This document shows, in pieces, positions 60,801 through 64,000 of a stretch of DNA of 64,000 bases (positions are counted from its first letter, which is position 1; each line of letters begins with the position of its first letter). The notes beneath the pieces are model-generated. The model did not search any database, was not told the DNA's origin, and was given only the letters and a program-made list of their open reading frames with translations. The DNA is taken from the NCBI GenBank assembly GCA_026874595.1, contig CM049311.1:7911676-7975675 (forward strand). Direction: 5' to 3'. The DNA is from Sipunculus nudus. Its lineage: Eukaryota; Annelida; Sipuncula; Golfingiida; Sipunculidae. A program made the translations under genes and the position numbers.

Positions 60801-61341
60801 CATGTGGGGATCCACAGGGATGGTAAATGGCAGTCCAGGCTGGGCCGCAGGAAACCCAATGCAGCCACAAGGTGTCCACGCGTCATGGCCGTCCACACCA
60901 CAGGGACAACATATGCCTATGGCTCAACCAGTACAACACATGGGTCAACCAGTGCAACCCATGGGGATCAGTCAACCCATGCAACCCATGACATCACAAC
61001 CCAGTCATAATATGGCACCCATGATGCAAAATAACCCCATGGCAACAAATGTCAACAACTTGGCAGCCATGCACCCAGGAATGAACGGACCTGCAGGGTT
61101 CAACAACGATTTTGGTATGAATAGTTTTGATCCGTTAGCTGCGTTCCAGCAATCAAAGGCAGCTACAGTACAACAACAGCAGCTACCACAGCCAGCACCA
61201 CAGGTAGCAGCAGCTGCCCCAGCACCAGCCCAGCAGGTGGCAGCACCCGCAGCCGGACAATCAACAGCGCGACCACGCCCTAAACCAGGTCAGGGGCTCC
61301 TGCCCCCACCACCTGCCATCGCCCGGCCAAGGCGACAATGA
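19411..61341 (+). CDS. MYO6: Myosin VI, minus-end-directed actin motor, 28-exon model with unusual C-terminus
   Basis: Joining 28 exons in phase gives 1317 residues. Residues 1-736 form the motor: GESGAGKT P-loop at 151-158, switch I SSRFGKF near 204-210, insert 1 at about 278-300, TEDS-rule threonine at 404, switch II DIAGFE at 458-463 and FIRCIKPN at 665-672. Residues 737-805 hold the end of the converter and the myosin-VI-specific insert 2, which redirects the lever so the motor walks to the actin minus end; 806-836 is the IQ-like lever, about 837-933 the three-helix proximal tail and 934-1020 the charged single alpha helix. In animals myosin VI works in endocytosis, vesicle transport and stereocilia-type actin structures. 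The known cargo-binding domain, with its WWY and RRL adaptor sites, is not found; exons 27-28 encode a P/Q/M-rich tail instead. Motor and neck identity is near certain; the last two exons are provisional. The start matches the family N-terminus. Confidence 0.9.
19528..26045 (+). other. MYO6: MYO6 intron 1
   Basis: A 6.5-kb intron. It contains a partial tandem duplication with a 187-bp period at 20468-20801. The rest is AT-rich sequence without recognised genes or clear mobile elements. Confidence 0.8.
20468..20801 (+). repeat. Tandem duplication, 187-bp period, two copies
   Basis: About 145 bases starting with ATAGCTAATAGC at 20469 recur at 20656 with roughly ten substitutions. Both copies end in GTGATTCACT. 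The stretch between them (about 20616-20655) is not repeated afterwards, so this is a partial duplication. Confidence 0.9.
26046..26115 (+). CDS. MYO6: MYO6 exon 2 (residues 40-62)
   Basis: Encodes the VFPAEE and KDVEDN segment shared by myosin VI near the start of the motor. Acceptor TTTCAG ends at 26045, donor GTGAGT at 26116. It ends in phase 1, and the split codon with exon 3 gives cysteine. Confidence 0.93.
27045..27118 (+). CDS. MYO6: MYO6 exon 3 (residues 63-87)
   Basis: Encodes [18 protein letters not shown], a highly conserved N-terminal motor segment. Acceptor TTTTTCAG, donor GTGAGT, ends in phase 0. Confidence 0.95.
27296..29043 (+). mobile_element. Helentron-like element with 280-bp tandem array, copy 3
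   Basis: It has the same terminal hairpins and subterminal inverted repeats as the copies at 8205 and 17952, and ends CCGTATTCTAGT. There are four well-conserved units (register points about 27514, 27795, 28075 and 28356) and a fifth diverged one from about 28640. At 1.75 kb it is the longest of the three copies; copy length varies with unit number. The internal sequence is very close to copy 1, suggesting recent spread, and it sits in an intron in sense orientation. Confidence 0.75.
27514..28640 (+). repeat. 280-bp tandem repeat array, four units
   Basis: The anchor CCACACATAAACC recurs at steps of 280-281 bases. As in copy 1, each unit contains two AGGTGGCGCCACCT palindromes in two related half-units. 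Confidence 0.88.
31470..31599 (+). CDS. MYO6: MYO6 exon 4 (residues 88-130)
   Basis: Encodes [20 protein letters not shown] and the [17 protein letters not shown] motif before the P-loop. Acceptor TTCTTACAG, donor GTGTGT, ends in phase 1. Confidence 0.95.
32210..32374 (+). CDS. MYO6: MYO6 exon 5, P-loop (residues 131-185)
   Basis: Contains the nucleotide-binding P-loop GESGAGKT at residues 151-158 after SQSIIVS. Acceptor CTTGTAG, donor GTGAGT, phase 1. The split codon with exon 6 gives serine before [12 protein letters not shown]. Confidence 0.96.
32375..34744 (+). other. MYO6: MYO6 intron 5
   Basis: A 2.4-kb AT-rich intron with a CTCF-like motif 14 bases after the donor, listed separately. 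No gene or clear mobile element seen. Confidence 0.75.
32388..32400 (-). promoter_or_regulatory. CTCF-like motif
   Basis: The minus strand reads CCACCAGAGGGCA, which fits the core of the bilaterian CTCF consensus. A single short match can occur by chance in a 64-kb window, so occupancy is not implied. Confidence 0.3.
34745..34842 (+). CDS. MYO6: MYO6 exon 6, switch I (residues 186-218)
   Basis: Encodes the NPLLE...[17 protein letters not shown] switch I region and FVEIHFDAK. Acceptor CTCTGCAG, donor GTAATT, ends in phase 0. Confidence 0.96.
35490..35654 (+). CDS. MYO6: MYO6 exon 7 (residues 219-273)
   Basis: Encodes [18 protein letters not shown] and [14 protein letters not shown]. The acceptor (TTTGCATAAAG, ending 35489) is unusually weak, with purines in place of the pyrimidine tract. 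It was chosen because it keeps phase 0 and gives NQVCGGY aligned with SSVVGGF of vertebrate myosin VI. Donor GTAAGT. Confidence 0.88.
37022..37198. mobile_element. 177-bp MITE with TA target duplication
   Basis: The left end CAGTGGTACCCCAC and right end GTGGGGTTCCACTG are inverted copies with one mismatch, each flanked by TA. Variants of GTGGTCGTAATTG recur internally. TA duplication and CAGTGG ends are typical of Tc1/mariner-related non-autonomous elements. There is no transposase. Confidence 0.8.
37350..37425 (+). repeat. Decayed family-A core remnant
   Basis: The stretch around CCTGAAATTAGGTCTCTGTG matches the family-A tandem unit at 6935-6960 and 14490-14512, with similar sequence on both sides. 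No element ends are visible, so this is an old fragment. Confidence 0.55.
37936..38016 (+). CDS. MYO6: MYO6 exon 8, insert 1 (residues 274-300)
   Basis: An 81-base exon, phase 0 at both sides, encoding [13 protein letters not shown] and the [10 protein letters not shown] segment. It corresponds to the myosin-VI-specific insert 1 near the nucleotide pocket, which slows ATP binding in the family. Acceptor TGTCTAG, donor GTATGT. Confidence 0.93.
38574..38757 (+). CDS. MYO6: MYO6 exon 9 (residues 301-361)
   Basis: Encodes [18 protein letters not shown] and the [15 protein letters not shown] motif. Acceptor CTCTGTAG. The donor GTGATG is non-consensus at +4 to +6, and the donor region is the first unit of a short minisatellite. 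Ends in phase 1. Confidence 0.94.
38752..38965 (+). repeat. Degenerate minisatellite over the exon 9 donor
   Basis: Diverged units contain TCCAAAGGTGATGATC (38751), TCCAAAGTTGATGATC (38861) and GAATGGTGATGATT (38912), each followed by a T-rich CATTT block. The unit is about 50-55 bases. The first unit includes the authentic exon-intron border. Confidence 0.55.
38758..42155 (+). other. MYO6: MYO6 intron 9
   Basis: A 3.4-kb intron. It starts inside a minisatellite and contains a solitary family-A/B 3' end at 41111-41141. The rest is AT-rich with no recognised gene. Confidence 0.75.
41111..41141 (+). mobile_element. Solitary 3' end of a family-A/B hairpin element
   Basis: CAGCTGAGTG, then the palindrome TGACCCATGGGTCA and CTTG, match the 3' hairpin of the elements at 14345 and 14839. 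No 5' hairpin is seen upstream, so the copy is truncated. Confidence 0.6.
42156..42300 (+). CDS. MYO6: MYO6 exon 10, TEDS site (residues 362-409)
   Basis: Encodes [20 protein letters not shown] and [15 protein letters not shown]. Threonine 404 in GGTKGT is at the TEDS-rule position in the actin-binding cardiomyopathy loop, phosphorylatable in myosin VI. Acceptor TTGACAG, donor GTAAGT, phase 2. Confidence 0.95.
42744..42901 (+). CDS. MYO6: MYO6 exon 11, switch II (residues 410-462)
   Basis: Encodes [20 protein letters not shown] and [10 protein letters not shown], the switch II loop, completed by glutamate from exon 12. Acceptor TTACCCAG, donor GTAAGT, phase 1. Confidence 0.96.
43266..43357 (+). 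CDS. MYO6: MYO6 exon 12 (residues 463-493)
   Basis: Encodes [20 protein letters not shown] and [11 protein letters not shown], the relay helix region. Acceptor CTTTACAG, donor GTAAAA, phase 0. Confidence 0.96.
44169..44241 (+). CDS. MYO6: MYO6 exon 13 (residues 494-517)
   Basis: Encodes [20 protein letters not shown] and QDCI, continuing the relay region. Acceptor GCCTTCAG, donor GTGAGT, phase 1. Confidence 0.95.
44543..44670 (+). CDS. MYO6: MYO6 exon 14 (residues 518-560)
   Basis: Encodes [20 protein letters not shown] and a histidine-rich segment of the lower 50K domain. Acceptor TTCATAG, donor GTATGT, phase 0. Confidence 0.95.
45099..45194 (+). CDS. MYO6: MYO6 exon 15 (residues 561-592)
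   Basis: Encodes [20 protein letters not shown] and [12 protein letters not shown], the strut and actin-binding helix region. Acceptor TTATACAG, donor GTATGT, phase 0. Confidence 0.96.
45642..45848 (+). CDS. MYO6: MYO6 exon 16, loop 2 region (residues 593-661)
   Basis: Encodes [20 protein letters not shown], a variable loop-2 stretch and [19 protein letters not shown]. Acceptor CACACCAG, donor GTGAGT, phase 0. Confidence 0.95.
46273..46366 (+). CDS. MYO6: MYO6 exon 17 (residues 662-692)
   Basis: Encodes [14 protein letters not shown] and [13 protein letters not shown], the beta strand and SH2/SH1 helix entry that is near-invariant in myosins. Acceptor CCTGCAG, donor GTAAGT, phase 1. Confidence 0.96.
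47176..47306 (+). CDS. MYO6: MYO6 exon 18 (residues 693-736)
   Basis: Encodes [20 protein letters not shown] and YNMYKKFMP, the SH1 helix and converter start. Acceptor TTTCCAG, donor GTCAGT, phase 0. Confidence 0.95.
47759..47966 (+). CDS. MYO6: MYO6 exon 19, converter and insert 2 (residues 737-805)
   Basis: Encodes [20 protein letters not shown] and the following WLICSRWKK segment. The latter is insert 2, the calmodulin-binding 'reverse gear' found only in myosin VI, so minus-end movement is expected. Acceptor TATAACAG, donor GTGAGT, phase 1. Confidence 0.95.
48389..48479 (+). CDS. MYO6: MYO6 exon 20, IQ-like lever (residues 806-835)
   Basis: Encodes [20 protein letters not shown] and a basic stretch, equivalent to the single IQ segment of myosin VI. 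Acceptor TATCACAG, donor GTCAGT, phase 2. Reading on past the donor gives an open frame to 48696 that is intronic and has no family similarity. Confidence 0.9.
49175..49325 (+). CDS. MYO6: MYO6 exon 21, proximal tail (residues 836-886)
   Basis: Encodes [17 protein letters not shown] and a helix ending in [12 protein letters not shown]. It aligns with the vertebrate three-helix-bundle lever-arm extension. Acceptor TTTGACAG, donor GTGAGC, phase 0. Confidence 0.9.
49897..50037 (+). CDS. MYO6: MYO6 exon 22, proximal tail (residues 887-933)
   Basis: Encodes a predicted helix with [20 protein letters not shown] and QERLKKIQ, completing the three-helix bundle. Acceptor TATTTTAG, donor GTCAGT, phase 0. 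Confidence 0.9.
50525..50601 (+). CDS. MYO6: MYO6 exon 23, single alpha helix (residues 934-958)
   Basis: Encodes [20 protein letters not shown], alternating acidic and basic residues typical of the myosin VI medial-tail single alpha helix that extends the lever arm. Acceptor TTCTACAG, donor GTACAT, phase 2. Confidence 0.92.
50725..50803 (+). CDS. MYO6: MYO6 exon 24, single alpha helix (residues 959-985)
   Basis: Continues the charged helix with [20 protein letters not shown]. Acceptor TATTGCAG, donor GTAAGT, phase 0. Confidence 0.92.
51172..51221 (+). CDS. MYO6: MYO6 exon 25, single alpha helix (residues 986-1001)
   Basis: A 50-base exon encoding [16 protein letters not shown], the end of the charged helix. 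Acceptor GTTACCAG, donor GTAAGA, phase 2. Confidence 0.88.
51777..51808 (+). repeat. (TG)16 microsatellite near a weak acceptor
   Basis: Sixteen TG units, with a second short TG run at about 51818-51828, lie 30-80 bases before the acceptor of exon 26. That acceptor (TTCTTAAAG) has a poor pyrimidine tract. Confidence 0.95.
51858..51962 (+). CDS. MYO6: MYO6 exon 26, distal tail start (residues 1002-1036)
   Basis: Encodes [20 protein letters not shown], matching the vertebrate myosin VI segment ending LEQERRDRELALRIAQ just before the cargo-binding tail. Acceptor TTCTTAAAG is weak; donor GTGGGT, phase 2. It is the last exon with clear myosin VI similarity. Confidence 0.9.
53382..53480 (+). other. 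Possible unassigned exon
   Basis: An AG acceptor (GTGCAG) at 53381 and a strong GTGAGT donor at 53481 enclose 99 open bases. They include [20 protein letters not shown], locally less AT-rich than the surroundings. The end phase (0, if entered from exon 26) does not fit exon 27, so it is not part of the main model. It could be an alternative or first exon, or chance. Confidence 0.25.
55690..55990 (+). repeat. Possible SINE or low-copy repeat
   Basis: A B-box-like GTGAGTTTGAATCTAAG near 55730 is followed by a G-rich stretch (55858-55905). There is no second copy in the window to define ends. Confidence 0.22.
57219..57395 (+). CDS. MYO6: Tail exon 27, DPF motif (residues 1037-1095), provisional
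   Basis: Open in the frame [20 protein letters not shown] and ending RHRGTGK. The acceptor (CCTTCTGTAG) and donor (GTAAGG) are good. The phase-2 start matches exon 26 exactly (AG plus C gives serine) and the phase-2 end matches 60675. EFDPF resembles the DPF peptide that binds the AP-2 alpha ear. No similarity to the known myosin VI tail is seen. It is clearly coding by character; its link to MYO6 rests on strand, position and phase. Confidence 0.6.
58531..58577 (+). repeat. Transposon-end-like direct repeat
   Basis: ACCGTATTTATGC is followed by GTGTATAAGACGACCCC twice in direct tandem (58544-58560 and 58561-58577). The layout recalls terminal regions of cut-and-paste DNA transposons that carry short direct repeats. 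The inverted partner is not found in the window, so this would be a solitary end. Confidence 0.45.
60197..60245 (+). other. Possible 49-base cassette exon (frame-breaking)
   Basis: Bounded by TTTGTAG and GTAAGA, it encodes [16 protein letters not shown] in phase with exon 27. Its 49-base length then shifts the last exon, which would reach a stop after eight codons. It is therefore excluded from the main model; if used it would be a truncating alternative exon. Confidence 0.25.
60675..61341 (+). CDS. MYO6: Terminal tail exon 28, P/Q/M-rich, FDPL motif (residues 1096-1317), provisional
   Basis: A long open exon, more GC-rich than its surroundings, with acceptor TTTTCAG and a TGA stop at 61339. 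The protein is low-complexity, with repeated QPMQPM/QPVQPM-like steps. It contains [16 protein letters not shown] at about 1240-1255 and an LLPPPP proline stretch at 1304-1309 before an arginine-rich end. Such tails are typical of disordered endocytic adaptors that bind AP-2 ears or SH3 and WW domains; this function is inference. An internal CAG|GTCAGG at 61290/61291 could act as a donor to exons beyond the window. I do not recognise a specific homologue. Confidence 0.6.
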
Positions 61342-64000
61342 GATTACTAAAAAAAATAATGTTCTAATTTAATGCAATATTTTTTTTCAGATCAAGATTC
61401 CAGCTTTTTATTAATTCTCTTTCAGGTTTCATGCAGATGTGTTAACATCAGCTATGGAGACTGAAGTACTGAATTATATGGAAAATGCATGGAAACAGAC
61501 ACTGTAACATTCACTAGCTAGACTGAATAATATGGTCTGTTCTCAAAAGGATAAACCTATGTTTGTCTTTATTTTTTCTTAGTTTCTGTCTTTTTATTTG
61601 TTCATATCTTGTGTGAATTATTTGATGATTTACCTCTCATAATCTTTTTGGATTTGTTATAATCTTCTTGTATTACTATTTTTAGTACCTGATTAATGTA
61701 TATTTCACATTTGACCCTGATTATATATGCAAGAGATAGGGACACAGTATTTAACAGAACGTGTATGGGGATGCAGTATTTTACAGAACTTTGGGTGATA
61801 TCACCACACTTAAGTTTAATCTTCATTTTCAATATTTTATATTTCTGTGTTTGTTTTCATTTATCTTTATATTTATAATTTTTCCCTATCAGCTTATCAC
61901 TCATTGGTAATCAGGCTTCATTAATTCACCTGTATACCTGTATATACAGGTGGTAAGTTAATGATTAAGGGGGCAATTATCATATTTATCAAATAATAGC
62001 CACTTATGCTCAAGCAGGTAATTGGGTAAGTATATGGCTGATTGATATGTTTAGTGAGAGAGACACAAAATATTCTTGTTTAATATAGATTAAATTTTAC
62101 ATTATTACTGCTGTTGAAAAATTGTTCAAATGAGAACCAAATTATTCACATTGGCTTTAAAAGAACATTGGTCAGAACAAAGGTAAGGATGATATAATAT
62201 AGCAGGCACACTGGCCTAAGTTATTCTCTTAATTAAATATGACAGTACCATTGATAGATGAATATTATTATATCAAGTTTATTACTACATGCCAAAATAA
62301 AGATTATGGACCAAAGGGTTAAATAATCCTATGTCTAATTGTTAAGTCAGATGCTTTAATAAAAGTTAGACATGTCATTATTATTTCCCTAATTAATATA
62401 CTACAAATAAGGATAACCTGTCACAAGTATGAATGTGGACCATATATCTTTAATGGGAATATTTTTTTTTCCTGAAATCATTTCCTACTACTTTAAAATT
62501 GATTAATTAAATGATGAATTAAATGGCTGATTGAGATTCTGAAAAAGGTGAGAGGTTTAAGTAAAAAAAATTATATTTCTCAGGTGGGGGGGGGGGGAGG
62601 GATGATTTTTTCCGGGTTTATGACAGGCTTTAATTCTTGAAGCAGGGGGTTATGAATAGATATAGACAGTATTTCCTTTTAAGGTAATGGTTTTGTTTGA
62701 ACATATTTCTTTAGGATCTGTATGCAAGGATATAACTGGCAGGATTATGAATTAACATACATACATGATTTGTCTATATAAGCATGACCAAAATACAACT
62801 ACTGTGATATTTACCTTACTGAGAGGACAGATGTGTGCATGTTCGACAAGAATCAGTGGATTGAGTACAGCAGATGCTGTAATAGAGAGTTTATAATAGA
62901 TTATAAACAGGTTATATTTGTAATGCACATGCTTCTTGTTTTGCTCATATGGTGTCAAAATGTCTGACCACAGTGTTTTCATAGTCACATCACATATGAT
63001 AGGTTTATTTGTTTAATCCTTTATAGTATCACTAACTGGGCATTTTATGTTGTTATAGTTAATTGTTAGTTAGCTTGGTGTTAAATGTTGATCAAGATAC
63101 AGTTATTATCATTTCTGTTAATCGCCATGATGTATATTCCATCCGCTGTAAGTTCTATGTTAGTGTTTTTACTGCTGATTAAAAGAATGGGAGAATGAAT
63201 GAGGGAGAAGTTTTACTCAGGATAAACTATATATTTTTGCAACCACAGTTAGATCTATTAGTTCTTTAGCAACACACAACAAACAAACCACAGCAATAGG
63301 ATACATGACATGGTGTAAGCTGGTGTGGTACTGGATTACGATGCATTTTAGTAACTTTATGGTACAAGAGGAAGAGACAATTTTAACAATTCCTGAAAAT
63401 CAGATGACCAATTAATTAAACAGTTGCTTCATTTATTATTATCTCAATTTTCAATTTGAATATGGCAAGAACAAGGTTATTCATTTGTTAAACAGGATGT
63501 TTTAATTATAAGAAAAAACACACAGCTTTACATCTGTTATATTATAAATTTTAGCATATAAAATATGTTAATCTCATCATTATAATAATGCCTGTAACTT
63601 TATTTAATCAGTGTTTGTTTAATTATATTATTGTTATATATACATGTTTAGGCAATATTTACTGTTAATTATGTTATATGGGTGTTTTCTTCTGTACACA
63701 GGTGCTTTTTATATAGTGCTTACTGATCTGAACATTATCCCATATTTATTAAAAAATATATTTTATTGTATATAATTATGGGATTAATATCAAGAGAAAA
63801 AGAATTATTTTCTTAAGTGGATGTGTAAAAAGTGGTTTTTAAACCTGTATTGAAAAAAATTGAAAATTTAACATTTTTATCACAAATCATAAATTTATGA
63901 TTATTTTTTAATCTAATATTAATGAGCTTTAGCTTCATATGCAAATTTATATGGAAAAAATTAAAGTTTGAAATAAATTCTTAAATGTTAGTTTCATATA
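61342..64000 (+). other. 3' UTR and downstream flank
   Basis: AT-rich sequence without recognised coding exons. Candidate polyadenylation signals are ATTAAA at 62089, AATAAA at 62296 and 62358, and AATAAA at 63972. A run of 12 G lies at 62586-62597. The missing myosin VI cargo-domain exons are not in this stretch. Confidence 0.55.
62296..62301 (+). terminator. MYO6: Candidate polyadenylation signal
   Basis: The first canonical AATAAA after the stop codon at 61341, with a second at 62358. It would give a 3' UTR of about 1 kb. No cleavage-site evidence is available. Confidence 0.35.

Overview
The window is a stretch of AT-rich animal nuclear DNA. It has long introns, GT-AG splice sites, spliced exons of 50 to 200 bases and abundant interspersed repeats. 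The repeats look molluscan, probably bivalve or gastropod: non-autonomous elements with hairpin ends, satellite-like tandem cores and (CCGT/CTGT)n tracts. Species level is an inference; lineage beyond 'lophotrochozoan-like metazoan' is not proven by the window.

The only gene recognised is on the + strand: unconventional myosin VI (MYO6), the minus-end-directed actin motor. Twenty-six exons from 19378 to 51962 join with matching phase into about 1036 residues. They cover the SH3-like start, complete motor (P-loop, switch I, switch II, insert 1, TEDS threonine), converter, the insert-2 reverse-gear segment, an IQ-like lever, the three-helix proximal tail and an E/K/R-rich single alpha helix. 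The usual C-terminal cargo-binding domain of myosin VI was not found. Two further in-phase exons (57219-57395 and 60675-61341) would instead supply a roughly 280-residue P/Q/M/A-rich disordered tail with DPF and FDPL motifs and a stop codon, giving a 1317-residue product. Whether this is an alternative end, a fusion or an assembly join is the main open question.

Layout: 1-6421 is non-coding intergenic DNA with possible SINEs and a 24-G run. 6422-14872 is a nest of mobile elements: a family-A element with ~335-bp repeats is interrupted by two family-B elements 20 bp apart, and the first of these is interrupted by a third kind of element with 280-bp repeats. 14873-17951 holds no recognised gene. 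A second 280-bp-repeat element ends about 330 bp before the first MYO6 coding exon, and a third lies in intron 3. Other introns carry a TA-flanked MITE (37022-37198), a 187-bp-period duplication, a minisatellite at a splice donor, a (TG)16 tract next to a weak acceptor, and remnants of family-A elements. 61342-64000 is 3' UTR and/or flanking DNA.
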